Part shown: one piece after another, positions 11,553-22,612 of the stretch | How the letters are laid out: every line of letters begins with the position of its first letter | Position numbering within the stretch: the first letter of the stretch is position 1 | Assembly (NCBI GenBank): GCA_030035585.1 | Contig: CM057468.1 | Span: forward strand, 56,478,145 to 56,542,144 | Length of the DNA: 64,000 bases | Direction of reading: 5' to 3' | From: Dugong dugon | Taxonomy: Eukaryota > Chordata > Mammalia > Sirenia > Dugongidae | Notes under the pieces: generated by a model | Databases searched by the model: none | Told to the model about the DNA's origin: nothing | The model's input: only the letters and a program-made list of their open reading frames with translations | Program-made: the position numbers and the translations under genes

Positions 11553-12572
11553 CCCTCATTCAGACGAGGGGTACATTGACCTATTAAAATTTTAAAGTGA
11601 CTCCCCTTCGTAAATTGATCTTTAGAATAGAATTCACTGACCGTCCCTTATGATCACACCCTGGTCTTTTTCATTACCAACCACTGGATCCCTTACATAA
11701 TACCAATTCCAAGCACCTCTTCTTTCGTCATCACCTCCTATCTTTTCAAGTTACTCCCTCTACTATCACGACTGCAGTAATTCTGGGATCTGCAATCAAC
11801 TTTTCATTTCTCTTATTCTCCTTATGTTGTAACTTCCTTTCTTACCCTGTTTGACATCCATCACCAATCAGATAATCACTTCCTTGCCTCTTTCCCTCTA
11901 ACTCCATCCTGGTTAAATCCAACTCCCCTCACAGGGGAACATGGGCCCTGTAACCGAACATGGCTAGTGAAAGTGACACAGTTGTGCTGACTGGTCTCAC
12001 TGGAACGTGATGTCCGTGAAACTTACATGGGCCCTTAGAATTGTTCCATGCTTTTTCTCCTATTCAATTCCATTTTCCACTCTCCTAGCTAAGTATGTCA
12101 TACCTTCTCTTCTATTTTCAAACCTCCGAAGTGTGTTCCCCCTCCAATTAATTCTCAGTGATGAGGCTGGTTCCTAGTTCACTGAGAAAAAAGCCTATCG
12201 GAAGCAAACTTAATAAAACTCCTACCATTACATCCACATACTTGCTGGCATTCTAGACCCGTTTATTTTGATCTTCCTACTGTTGCTATGGATGAATTGT
12301 CCATGTGTCTATCACAAAACCTGTCAGTTGTGAACTACATCCCATCCCTTTCACAAATACAAAGACATTTCTCCAGCAATTCTCTCCTCTCTCTCCAGCA
12401 GTGTCAATTTTCCCTTTGTACGAGATCTTTCCCAATATCACATAAATATGCTGTAATTTTTCTAATATCACTTTTTAAATGCTCATTGACCCCTATTCTC
12501 CTTTCACCTACTGTTCCACTTATCTGTTCCCCTTTAGAGAAGAATTTCTCAAAATGGGAGTAGTCTATGTAT

Positions 12573-12741
12573 AAAAACAAAAAAACAAACCCATTGTCGT
12601 CAAGTCGATTCTGACTTATAGCGACCCTATAGGACAGAGTTGAACTGCCCCATAGGGTTTCCAAGGAGTGGCTGGTGAATTTGAGCTGCCAACCTTTTGG
12701 TCAGCAGCCAAGCTCGTAACTACTGCACCACGAGGGCTCCA
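12573..12741 (-). mobile_element. AfroSINE inserted in L2
   Basis: Complete short-subtype SINE in reverse orientation: tail (caaacccattgtcgtcaagt), middle (gaactgccccatagggtttc) and head (caccacgagggctcc). It lies within the L2. The flanks tctatgtata and tctgtatata form an imperfect target-site duplication. Confidence 0.88.
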
Positions 12742-13101
12742 CTCTGTATATACAGTCCTCAATTTCTGTCCTCCAATTTTCTCTTACAATTGGGCTTTTA
12801 ACTCACCAAACCCTTTTTCCCAAGGCCACCTATGTATTACTAAATAGTCAGTTCTCAGTTTCCTTACTTGATCCACCATCAATATTTGATATGACTAACC
12901 ATGCTTTCCACTTTGAATCACTTGCTTCAGTTGGGTTCCAGGTAACCATACTTTGATAGTAAATCAGCCACTCCTCATCTGTTCTCCCTTACAAATGATG
13001 TCTTAATGTTGCAGTGTCCCAGGTCTCAGTCTTTAGATCTCTTCTTTACCTACACTTGCCCCTAGGTGCTCTCCTCTGGGCTGATGGCTTTAATACCACC
13101 T

Positions 13102-13119
13102 AAGTGCTGATAACAACCA
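13102..13119. repeat. Target-site duplication, left copy
   Basis: aagtgctgataacaacca here and aaatgctgataataacca at 13921-13938 differ at 2 of 18 positions. They bracket the young L1 and duplicate L2 sequence. Confidence 0.8.
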
Positions 13120-13920
13120 AGGCAAGGTCACAGAAACTCCATAGACACTTCCAAACTTCCTGAGGGACCGAATCACTGGGCTGAGGGCTGGGGACCATGG
13201 TCTCAGGGAACATTTAGGTCAACTGGCATAACATAGTTTATAAAGAAAATTTTCTATATACTACTTTGGTGAGTAGCATCTGGGATCTTAAAAGCTTGCG
13301 AGCAGCCATCTAAGATATTCCACTGGTCTTACCCTGTCTGGAGCAAGGGAGAATGAAGAAAATCAAAGACACAAGGGAAAGATTAGTCCAAAGGACTAAT
13401 GGACCACAACTACCACAGCATCCACAAGACTGAGTCTAGCACAACTAGATGGTGCCCAGCTACCACCACCGACTGCTCTGACAGGGATCCCAACAGAGGG
13501 TCCTGAACAGAGCTGGAGAGAAGATGTGTAGAACAAAATTCTAACAAATAAAAAAATGAAATAAAAAAAAGACCAGACTTACTGGTGTGACAGAGATTGA
13601 AGAAACTCCAAGAGTATGGCCCCTGGACACCATTTTCACTCAGTATTGAAGTCACTCCTGAGGTTCACCCTTCAGCCAAAGATTAGACAGACCCATAAAA
13701 CAAAACGAGACTAAATGGGCAAGGACGAGAAGGCAGCAGGGGACAGAAAAGCTGGTAATGGGAACCCAAAGTCGAGAAGGGGAAAGCGTCATGTTGTAGG
13801 GTTGGCTACCAATGTCACAAAACAATATGTGTATTAATTGCTTAATGAGAAACTAATTTGCTCTGTAAACCTTCATCTAAAGCACAATTGAAAAAAAATA
13901 CTTAAGGGAAAAAAATAAAC
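13120..13920 (+). mobile_element. 5'-truncated young L1 3' UTR inserted in L2
   Basis: Sense copy of the lineage-specific L1 3' UTR. The block tactttggtgagtagcatct...cttaaaagcttgcgagcagc is the reverse complement of the equivalent block at about 39345-39400 in the large L1. It ends with gtaaaccttcatctaaagca and an A-rich tail. It is bracketed by an 18-bp duplication with two mismatches. Only about 0.8 kb of the 3' end was copied, and no ORF2 coding sequence is recognisable. Confidence 0.88.
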
Positions 13921-14582
13921 AAATGCTGATAATAACCACATATATATCTTTAGCTCTGACCTCCGGTCAGAACTCAAAGTTCACATAGACAATTCAACAA
14001 TTGTCTTCTCAACAATTCCAAACCTAACAAATACAAAACCAACACCAGATCATCAGCTCAAACTTCTTCCATAAGTTTTCCCACTTCAGTTAGCAGCAAC
14101 TCATTCCTATCTGGTGCTCAGACTCAAAATGTTGGTGTCATCGTTTACCTCCCACTTCTCTCACTCTAGACCAATTTGTCAGCAAATCCAGTTCACTGAC
14201 CTTTAAAATAAATGTAGAATATAACCACTTCTCACTCCTCCAACTCCCTTCCCCTTGATGACTCCACCTTAGCTATACTCACCTCCTTGCTGTCCTTGAG
14301 CACACTAGGCATGGTCCTGCCTCAGGGCCTTTACTTTTGCTGTTCCCTACACCTAGAATGTTCTTCCCTTTAATGATTTCACGGCTTGCTCCTTCATCAG
14401 CTTCAGGTTTTTACTCAAATTTTGCTTTGTGAGTGAGGTCATCTCTGATCACCCTTTTAAAAACTGCAAATCTCATTTTTCCCATTATAACCTAACCATT
14501 TCCCTGCTTTAGTTTTCTTCATAGTATATCAACTCCAAATGTTCTACACAGTGTACTTATTTATTTGTTTCACCCTTAACCA

Positions 14583-14815
14583 CTAGATAGCACTATCCAA
14601 AATAATTGTCTGCGATGATGGAAATGTTGTGTATCTGCACTCTCCAATGCAGTAGCCACTAGCCATGTGTAACTACTGAGCACTTGAAAGGTGACTAGTG
14701 TGACCACGGAAGTAAAAGTAAAATGTTTAGTTAGTCTTAATTAATTTATATTTAAATAGCCACATGTGGCCAGTGAGTACCCTTTTAGTCAGCACAGCTA
14801 GAATATAAGCTGCAT
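14583..14815. mobile_element. hAT-type MER element (MER3-like) inserted in L2
   Basis: A non-autonomous DNA transposon with the landmarks ctgcgatgatggaaatgttg, gtagccactagccatgtg and a second, inverted block agccacatgtggccagtg. It splits the L2 between its cccactaga and gaatataagct segments. The flanks ccactaga and cagctaga look like an imperfect 8-bp duplication, the size expected for hAT elements. The family name is from memory and tentative. Confidence 0.6.
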
Positions 14816-15276
14816 GAGAAAAGGAAGTTTTGATTTTTTTAAGACTGACATAACCCTAGCACCTACAACATCGTCAGACATATAGTAGGTGCCCAGTGTA
14901 TATGTGCTGAATAAATTAATCACCTTTTTTTTTTTTTCTGTTTGGTTTCATTTCCCTGGTTGACCTTCACCGAGGTATGTGGTTAATGGAGTGCAGGCTA
15001 GATTTCCACTCCATTCTCCTTGTAGCCCTTTGTGCAGAGACCAAACTGCACAACCACAAGTGGTGACCCTGAGTAGGTGACTTGGTTTTGCAGATAAATA
15101 CTCAATTGTTTAGAATCTGCAGCTTTCTCTTCTCTTTTTCTGACGCCACTATCAAGACTCAGCTTCAAATGTAAGAGCAAACATGAGAAGCAGCAAGTAA
15201 CAAGAGATAATTTAGCAGAATGTGGCACAGGTTCAGCCTGGGAGAGAAAAAAAAAAAAAGATCTGACATAAACTTG

Positions 15277-15535
15277 TGGTGTTGTTGCTGTTGGTTGCTA
15301 TAGAGTCGATTCCGACTCATGGCAACACCAGGCATGCAGAGTAGAACTGCTTCATAGAGTTTTTAAGGCTGTGATATTTTGGAAGCAGATCAGCAGGCCC
15401 GTCTTTGGAGGTACCCTCTAGGTGGGTTTGAATTGCCAAACTTTCAGCTAGTAGTTGAGTGCTTAATTGTTTGTGCCACCCAAAACCAAACCCCGTCGCC
15501 TTCGAGTCAATTCCGACTCCTAGTGACCCAGGGAC
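15277..15535 (-). mobile_element. AfroSINE with a second SINE fragment nested in it
   Basis: The outer copy is a long-subtype SINE in reverse orientation (tgttgttgctgttggttgct to the head at cagggactcc, 15526-15535). Just before its head, 15480-15525 is a separate SINE tail (aaaaccaaaccccgtcgcct, then gactcctagtgacc). A short truncated SINE therefore landed inside an older one. Confidence 0.8.
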
Positions 15536-16064
15536 TCCTTAAATTCAATAAAAAATGATCTTCAGAATAGAAATTTCATCTCTCTACCAAGAGAGATTTC
15601 CCATCCGTTTGAGATGGGGAAGATTTAAACAGCATGATATGTCTGGGACCAAATCAAATACACATTCCTGAGTCCTCTTTATTTCAGTGTAGTCACCTTT
15701 CCCCCGCTCCTGTACACTGAGCAGGGCCCAAGTGTTTCGTGACAGAGTGCTTTAAACTCTCAGTATACAAAATTCCTAATCCAGGAGAGAAGGAAAAAAG
15801 GCCGGAATAGCAGAGAAAGAGGTAAAGTTATTTTATCCAAAGAAGTGAACTTAATTATAAGGTTGGGTCCAGTGGTGACGCAAGTCCTAAGTGGGCCCTG
15901 ATCCCTGCAGCTCCTTTTCTTCCATGATAATTTCTGATATAAACATAGGCAAAAATAATAATAATAATAATCCCACCAGCTCTGAAGCCAAACCACCTGT
16001 CAGTCTCAACCCTAGTTCTTTCATAAATTTGGCCCTGTTTCTTTCTTTTTTTTTTTTTTAATGT
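15536..16064. other. Unique intronic sequence
   Basis: No recognised repeat except a short (aat)n run at about 15953-15971 and a T run near 16050. Confidence 0.55.
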
Positions 16065-16205
16065 TTTGGTTTCCTCATCAGTAAAATGGGGATCCTGGTA
16101 ATATTACCTATTAAATTGTGTTGTTATAAAGATTAAATGAGTTAGTACATGCAATGTGTTTACTACAGATTTATAAGCACTTGGTAAATGCAGTTTCTGC
16201 TATTC
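16065..16205 (+). mobile_element. MIR SINE 3' part
   Basis: Sense MIR sequence: ggtttcctcatcagtaaaat and gggat, then gttgttataaagattaaatg and agttagtacatg, then cttggtaaatgc. The match to the MIR core and 3' half is good, and the head is absent. Confidence 0.8.
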
Positions 16206-16346
16206 TAGGTAAAGAATTGTAAACTATTCTCCTAGTTGGTTCAACTACCTCATTTTACAGCTGAAGAATGGAGACATGGGTTCTTTAAGTAGATACATAG
16301 TGTCTGAATGATGATTAGAATACAAATCTCCTAATTCCTAGTTAGT

Positions 16347-16482
16347 CGTCCCTGTGGGGCTAAATTGGTTAAGTTCTCCACTACTAACTAAAAGCTTGGC
16401 AGTTTGAACCCACCCAGAGGTGCCTTGGAAGAAACGCCTAGCGATCTGTTTCCAGAAGGTCATGGCCTTGAAAACCTAGTTA
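16347..16482 (+). mobile_element. AfroSINE, 3'-truncated
   Basis: Head (gtccctgtggggctaaattgg), ctaactaaaagcttggcagt and a long-subtype middle (cagaggtgccttggaagaaa, ccttgaaaacct). The RTE-like tail is missing, so the 3' end was lost after insertion. Confidence 0.8.
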
Positions 16483-17079
16483 ATGTTCTTTCCCATACAC
16501 CATAAACTCTAATGCTCACCATTTCCTCCCCTTCATTCCTTCAAATTCTTTTCTCAATTGATACATAGGTTTAAAGGGAGTAATCAGAGCTGGCAAAACG
16601 GGAGGTGGAAAATTGTGACTTTAGTTGCAAGTAAGAAGTTACCTAACTTTCTTCTCTCCAAGGCTCTTCTTCACGTATATGGGAGTCATGGAACAGATCA
16701 ACTGGAAGCACTCTACTTCTCCCCCAAAGGGAACAGATCCATTTACACGAAGTCCTCCTAGGCTGTTATGAAACCAGTGCCTCTGCCCTATGTGGAAGGT
16801 GGTTCTCAGGCTGCCCCAAGATAGACACATGTTACCAATGTAGGGATTTTTAGCTTCCAGATGATAAAACTTCTAAGCATTTTGAGTGACCTATTCCATT
16901 GAGATTAAGAGTCAATTGCAATTGGTTTTCCACTTGCCAAATACCTGAACGCCACCTGTAGAGGCAGTCACACATGGATACACAAGCAGGCACTGGAAAG
17001 CATAAGAAGCTGGGCTCATGAACACGCTTGAGCTATATCACTCTGGTCTGGCACTTACTAGCTATTAAGTCTGGTACTC
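16483..17079. other. Unique intronic sequence, possible MIR remnant
   Basis: Mostly unique. About 16990-17070 contains a weak MIR-like signature (tctggcacttactagctatt) that is too decayed to delimit. Confidence 0.4.
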
Positions 17080-17470
17080 AATGATTTACTCTTAAAGTGC
17101 CTGCAGTGGTGTCTTTTCCTAATTGCTGATCTCATTTTGCACCCTAGTGCCAAATGGTCCCCTGGAGATTACTGAGTAAAACAACAAGAAAAGTTCCAAT
17201 AACCATCACAATCCTTAATAAAATGCAGCTCTTAAAGTAGACAACCTTCCTGGAACCATCCCAAGTAGCCTAACAGTCCTCTGTTTTCTTTAGGCATTTA
17301 ATGTGCCTATCAGTTACTGAAATTAGCTACATTTAATAAATGATTCTGTCTGGCTATTTGGACAATAAGGAGATTTTAGGGACTCTTATTTGTGCCTTAT
17401 TTAGATGATTACCCCCAAAGAGGAAGAAAATACTGTGCATAAAGACAATGCTGTGGGGAGAAATCTTTGA
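17080..17470. promoter_or_regulatory. Candidate conserved non-coding block
   Basis: A complex, repeat-free stretch of mixed composition with AT-rich homeodomain-type words (cctaattgctgatctc, gaaattagctacatttaata) and aggcatttaatgtgcc. It stands out from the decayed repeats around it. This is a judgement from sequence texture only, with no alignment. It could equally be plain unique intron. Confidence 0.25.
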
Positions 17471-17817
17471 CCAGAAATAACTACATCTAAGAAAAAAGTT
17501 TATAGTAGATCCAGAAAACCTCAATTAAATGAACAGAGTTGGCAGTTTATTTTGGATTTAAGATACGTGATTCTAAATGAGAAGACTGGATTTTTATATA
17601 GTGCATTAACGTATGCTATAAAACCCAGATTAGACATACTCGACAAAATATCCTACACTGTTAGAGTTGAGTGAAGGTCAGCCAAGTAAATTAAATCCTG
17701 AGTACACTACCTTGGCCTAATTTTCTGGTCTCACTGGGCTTACCTTGGCTTTTCATCACCAGCTCCACCTATTCTTTTATCTTTATTTTATATATTCATT
17801 TAAATTTTATATCATGG

Positions 17818-18481
17818 CCATCTAAGATACGACTATTGGTCTCTACTTGTCCAGAGCAAAAGAGAAAGAAGGAAACCAAAGACTCAGAGAAGAAGCTAGT
17901 CTACAGGACAAATAGCTTACATGAACCATGGTCTCATCTACCCGGAGACCAGAAAAACTAGATCGTGCCCAGCTACTATTACCAACCATTCTAATCAGGA
18001 CCACAATAGATGGAACCAGATAGAATGAAAGGAAATGTGGAACAGAACCTCAAATTCCTAAAATCAAACAAAAAACCAGACTTACTGGACTGGCTGAGAT
18101 TGGAGGACTCCCCGAGACTACTGCCCTGAGACACTCTTCAAACTTTGAACCAAAAGTAATCCTGAGGTCACCTTGTAGCTAAATAATAGATTAGCTCACA
18201 AAATAATAAATATCACCAGTAAAGACTATGCTTCTTTAAAAAATCACCTATATGAGACCAAATGGTCAACAATTACTTTAAAACAAAGATGAGAATGTAA
18301 GGGGGCAGAGAAACTAGATTAATAGAAATAGAACAACCAGAATGGAAATAATGAGAATGTTCACACATTGTGAAGAATGCAACCAATATCAACTGAACAA
18401 TCTGTGTAGAAGTTGTTGAATGGGAACCTAAACTGCTGTGCAAACCTTCAGTAAAAACCCAATCAAATATTATTAAAAAAA
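17818..18481 (+). mobile_element. 5'-truncated L1 3' UTR with target-site duplication
   Basis: A diverged sense copy of the lineage-specific L1 3' UTR. Blocks ccatctaagatac, gatcgtgcccagctactatt, accagacttactggactggc and gtgcaaaccttcagtaaaaa parallel those of the copy at 13120-13920. A perfect 11-bp duplication, ttatatcatgg, flanks it at 17807-17817 and 18482-18492. Confidence 0.85.
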
Positions 18482-18492
18482 TTATATCATGG

Positions 18493-19079
18493 GCTACTAT
18501 TAAAGATACATTTTTATATTAGTGTTCAAAAATAAATGCTTCTTATGCTATACTAAATTTTCTTACTTAATAATTTAAGAAAAAAAATCTACTTTTGAAA
18601 AGGCAATCAACCACAGTGAGTATGGTATGTGGTATTGTCCCCAGCATCAATGAAAACGTTTCCTCAGTTTTATTCCTCCCTTTTTCTTGAGCAAGTTGAA
18701 GAATCTTTTTTTCTGTATATGAAAAATCATTGAGATCTGTATGGAAATGATTATTAATTGAAGACATCTGCTACATATACCAAATATCACTAGCCTGTAC
18801 TACCAATATGAGCTTGGCTAGCTAGACAGACTGCTCGTTATGTAGAAACCTGGAAGATTCATTCTATCAACAAATGTGATGTTCCAAACTCTACTGACAT
18901 CATGCATTGCAGACTTTTAACACTGCTCATAATTACAGTTTTCATATGTAAGTCTGAAGTATTTAAAAGCCAGATAGCTTTATGCTGTTCTGAAGACACA
19001 GCTCCAATGTATAAGAATAATACACTCTGCATTCATTAGACTTGTTGGAATGAAGAGCGCCCTTTGGGGCACGTGAAAT
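18493..19079. other. Unique intronic sequence
   Basis: AT-rich, with no repeat or gene signal recognised. Confidence 0.55.
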
Positions 19080-19325
19080 TTTTAAGACTAATACTGGCTA
19101 ACATTTGTTGAGCGCTTACTAAGTGTCAGTCTTTTGGTTCAGTTAAATGGACTATCTTATTTAATCCTCACTACCTACGGAATAGGCAGTCCCACTTATA
19201 CAGGTGGGGAAACTGAGGCACACTAAGGAAAAGTAAGCTGCTGAAGGTCACATGTTAGAAAAGTGACAGAGCCAAGTGTTGGTCCTGGAAAGTCACACTC
19301 CAGAGCCAGCCTTTTAAATCCAGGA
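19080..19325 (-). mobile_element. MIR SINE, well preserved
   Basis: Reverse MIR: acatttgttgagcgcttact, ttaatcctcactacct, ggtggggaaactgaggcaca, tgaaggtcacatg, agtgacagagcc and ctccagagcc, in the expected order. It covers most of the element. Confidence 0.88.
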
Positions 19326-19663
19326 CTTAATACTGCCTGGCAGGCTGGTTAATTGTTTCTTTTCTTTTCATAGCAACACACACAGAACAACATGTATGCT
19401 TATTATAAAAATATCTTGAATATACAACCATGCACCAAATTTTTCATGCTAAAGAAAACAACAGATTGACTTTATGGAACTTATTAGGTCATTTGATTTT
19501 TTTTCTTTAAGACAATAATCATTCAATGTATTTCTTATCTATTTATTTTTCTGTTTGTTTGAGAGATAAAAATGTTAAGACACCGAAGTCAGTTGATAGC
19601 CAGCTAGACCCAAAGTCCAGATCTACCAACTGCAAACCCCATGTTTTTTCTTTCCATAACTAG

Positions 19664-19855
19664 ACCAGTGATTCTCAAAGTGTTGTCCCCAGACCAGCAT
19701 ATCAGCATCACCTGCAAACTTGTTGGAAATGTAAATTGCAGACCCTACCCCAGACTTACTGAATCAGGGACTCTGCAAGTGCGCCCAGCAGTCTTAAGCC
19801 TCTAAGTGATTCTGATGCCTGCTAATTTGGAAATCATTGTACTAGACCATAATGA
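19664..19855. mobile_element. MER5A-like hAT DNA transposon
   Basis: Starts ccagtgattctcaaagtgtt and ends near aaatcattgtactag, remnants of terminal inverted repeats. The interior has agaccagcatatcagcatca, cctgcaaacttgttg and ctgaatcaggga. Length and order match the short non-autonomous MER5A family. Confidence 0.8.
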
Positions 19856-20527
19856 TTTTGTATCCCATGAAAGTAATGTGAGAAGAACTTCCTGAAGGTG
19901 GAAAATACACAGTCATTTACCCAAAATTTCCTTGATTATTTAATCGAATATTATATACTAATAGCCCATTAATTTACAGTCACACAACTGTGCCCCATAT
20001 GCTTACGTGCTAACATTTTCAAAGCTTCATCTACTAGCACTGTCCTGTGACATCAACTTACAAGTTGTTTGACTGATTTTTTTTTGTATGGATTTGATTT
20101 TAAAAATGAATTGAAAACCAATTATTTTACTGATATAGATCATAATTTTAAAATGTAAGAGCCTATGGCCATAGAGATGTTGGCCAAGGAAAAACAATTT
20201 TTGTCTGAAGCTAAGAGCAAACTTACATTATGAGAATCCACTATTTAAAATTTCTCCCTGATAATGAGATTTTTTTGTTTTTATTGTCTTTTTTAAAACC
20301 TTAGTATTCTATTCAATTATTGGAACCCTGTAGAATAAATATAAAATGGAAATCTAAGCTATAATTTCAGTATGGGCTTTGGCTGGGATTTTTAAAACAA
20401 CATCTCAAAGAGTAAAATACTATAGTCCATTGAATGTAAGATGCTGTAAATTGTGAGATATGCCACTATATTGTGTTCCACTCCCCCAAAAAACCCCCCA
20501 AAGTATGAAGTCAACAATGAAATTCCA
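19856..20527. other. Unique intronic sequence
   Basis: AT-rich. The stretch 20390-20480 and the sequence beyond the SINE at about 20720-20790 share the look of one decayed element (repeated aagatgc / gcatctta words), but I cannot name it. Confidence 0.45.
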
Positions 20528-20540
20528 TCAACTGTAAGAA

Positions 20541-20706
20541 CAAAAAAACCAAACCCGTTGCCATCGAGTCGATCCTGACTCACAGTGATCCTATAGGACA
20601 GAGTAGAACTGCCCCATAGGGTTTCCAAGGAGCAGCTGGTGGATTTGAACTGCGGACTTTTTGGTTAGCAGCCATAACTCCTAACCACTGTGCCACCAGG
20701 GCTCTG
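20541..20706 (-). mobile_element. AfroSINE, full length, with target-site duplication
   Basis: Short-subtype SINE in reverse orientation, with a clean tail (caaaaaaaccaaacccgttg) and head (accactgtgccaccagggct). The duplication tcaactgtaagaa / tcaactgtcagaa (20528-20540 and 20707-20719) has one mismatch in 13. A young copy. Confidence 0.92.
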
Positions 20707-20719
20707 TCAACTGTCAGAA

Positions 20720-21584
20720 GCACCTCAATGTCAGGCATGTCAAAATATGAAAAGTGCATCTTAGCATCAGTGAGATACAGTATCAGTTTTCCCATACAGT
20801 TACAGCTGGAATCCTTCTTAAGGGCAAACTCTGCTTATGTATTTTCTTTCCATAGGCAGTGTTAATCTGGCCATAGTTATGGTACAGTTACAGCAATTTT
20901 GGTCTTCAAAGTTAAGCAATAGTCATCCTAGCCTAAGGATTGCTTCATGACACCAGTAACCGCAGATGGAAAATATTCTTCTACTATTTGGTATCTGAGT
21001 TGTCATGTGATGTAAGGAAATGGGCAATTGAGAGAAAATGAAGGCAGGGTAATAGTAAAACACGGAACACTCATTCACTTGAATAAATCTTTTGGCTGTC
21101 ATTAAAAAAAAAAAGATCATTCCCAAACCTAAGATTTGTTATTTTTTTATATGCTGGTATTTGTCTTTTTTAGTGATGTTGCTTCCTTATGTTAGTTGTT
21201 AGATATGTACAATTAAAATATGTTGCATAAATTCATAAATATCCCACAAACCCCCTTTCCTCTGTCTTTACAGGGGGACCTGTACTTGCTTATAGTTACA
21301 GCAAAGAGATGTATTAGTATGCTATAATTGTGAGACCAAGGGTAACTTTCTGACTGGTTCTTGTGCAGAATGCTCCAGGAAAAACAGGGCGCATGGGCTG
21401 TGAACTGGTAAGCTCCCTATGTTGGAAAAGCTCTGATTACTTTTTGACTTGAAGAATTTTGTTTAAACAACAAATACATTGGGGGAAAATTATGTCTTAT
21501 TTTATACATTTTCAGAATTCTGAAGATTTTAGATTAATAAAAACTCTACTCATTATTTGGGGTATTTTTAATAAACTTCTGAAC
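20720..21584. other. Unique intronic sequence
   Basis: No repeat family recognised and no coding signal. Confidence 0.5.
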
Positions 21585-21690
21585 ATGGTAGAAAGAATAC
21601 TGAGCTGGAACTATTCAGCTCTAAGACTCTAGGCAAGTCACTTAATTTTTCCATAACTTTCTCTAAAATTGGAAATTTGAATTATATCTA
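21585..21690 (+). mobile_element. MIR SINE fragment
   Basis: Sense MIR-like order: atactgagctggaac, ctctaagactctaggcaagt, cacttaatttttccataact. Short and diverged. Confidence 0.6.
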
Positions 21691-21699
21691 TCTAACCAC

Positions 21700-21912
21700 T
21701 GCCCTGGTGGGCCAGTGGTTAAGTGCTCGGCTACTAACCAAAGGGCTGGCAGTTCAAACCCACCAGCTGCTTTGCAGGAGAAAGATGTGGCAGTCTGCTT
21801 CCGTAAGGATTTACAGCCTTGGAAACCTTATGGGTCAGTTCTTCCCTATCCTATTGGGTCGCTATGAGTCAGAATTGACTTGATGGAAGTGGGTTTGGGT
21901 TTTTTTTTTTAA
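21700..21912 (+). mobile_element. AfroSINE, full length
   Basis: Head (tgccctggtgggccagtggtt), middle (agaaagatgtggcagtctgc, atttacagccttggaaacct) and tail (cgctatgagtcagaattgac). The flanks atctatctaacc and aacctatctatcc suggest a target-site duplication. A GGGTTTGGG plus T run ends the copy. Confidence 0.9.
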
Positions 21913-22137
21913 CCTATCTATCCATCGTAAGGGGTGAGGTTAGTAAAAATAATGAAGTAATTTTTTATCACCCAAGTTCACATGCCCCATGAATTCTATC
22001 CATGTACCTCTGGGAGGTCTGTGTACCTGAGTTTAAAAACTCCTAAATTAGAAACATACCCAACATCTACTCATTTATCTCTACTCTCAAACTGCTGCTT
22101 TATCTGCTGCAGATTGGAATATTAAAGATATTAAAAT
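21913..22137. other. Unique intronic sequence
   Basis: Short unlabelled stretch between a SINE and an RTE fragment. Confidence 0.5.
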
Positions 22138-22612
22138 TATTGTTGTTGTTCAGTGCCATTGAGTAGGTTCCAACTCATAGGGACACTATGTACAACAGAA
22201 CAAAACTGCCCGGTCCTGGGCCATCCTCACAATCATTGCTATGTTTGAGTTCACTGTTGAAGCCACCATGTCAATCCATCTCCTTGGGGGTCTTCCTCTT
22301 TTTCGCTGACCCCCTACTTGACCAAGCATGATGTCCTTCTCCAAGGACTGGTCCCTCCTGATAACATGTCCAAAGTATATGAGATGAAGTCTTGCCATCC
22401 TTGCTTCTAAGGAGCATTCTGGCTGTACTTTCCCCAAGACAGATATGTTGGTTCTTCTAGCAGTCCATGGTATATTCAATATTCTTTGCCAATACCATAA
22501 TTCAAATGCATCAATTCTTCTTCCTTATTCATTGCCCAGCTTTCACATGCATATGAGGTGATTGAAAATGCCATGGCTTGGGTCAAGTGCACCTTAGTCC
22601 TCAAAGCAGGAT
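22138..22612 (-). mobile_element. RTE-type LINE 3' end with residual ORF2
   Basis: Reverse-strand RTE/BovB-like LINE end. A 97-codon frame at 22186-22479 still reads FGHVIRRDQSLEKDIMLG followed by RKRGRPPRRWIDMV, the recognisable C-terminal tail of RTE ORF2. The 3' end is the same tgttgttgttcagtgccattg-type sequence found in AfroSINE tails. The 5' end is truncated. Inactive fragment. Confidence 0.88.

Larger units (their letters stand above)
8951..11639. other. Unique AT-rich intronic sequence
   Basis: No recognised interspersed repeat apart from a pair of related segments of about 60 bp at 11024-11085 and 11491-11552. Open frames at 10035-10629 on both strands have no recognisable product. 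Nothing else can be supported. Confidence 0.55.
11640..14920 (+). mobile_element. L2 LINE, long degraded copy, split by three insertions
   Basis: About 2 kb of ancient L2 (CR1-like clade) sequence in sense orientation. Landmarks in order: tcatcacctcctatcttttc (11730s); a block with tctccagcaattctctcc and aaatatgctgtaat (12370-12460); gggcttttaactcacc and ttgatccaccatcaatattt, the remnant of the LDLSAAFD-type reverse-transcriptase motif; tcagtctttagatctcttct and gctgatggctttaata (13030-13090); tgcctcagggcctttacttt (14318); and the 3' end with ctagcacctacaac...taggtgcccagtg...tgaataaat (14850-14915). It is interrupted by an AfroSINE, a young L1 and a hAT-type MER element. Many stops and gaps make it inactive. 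Confidence 0.7.
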
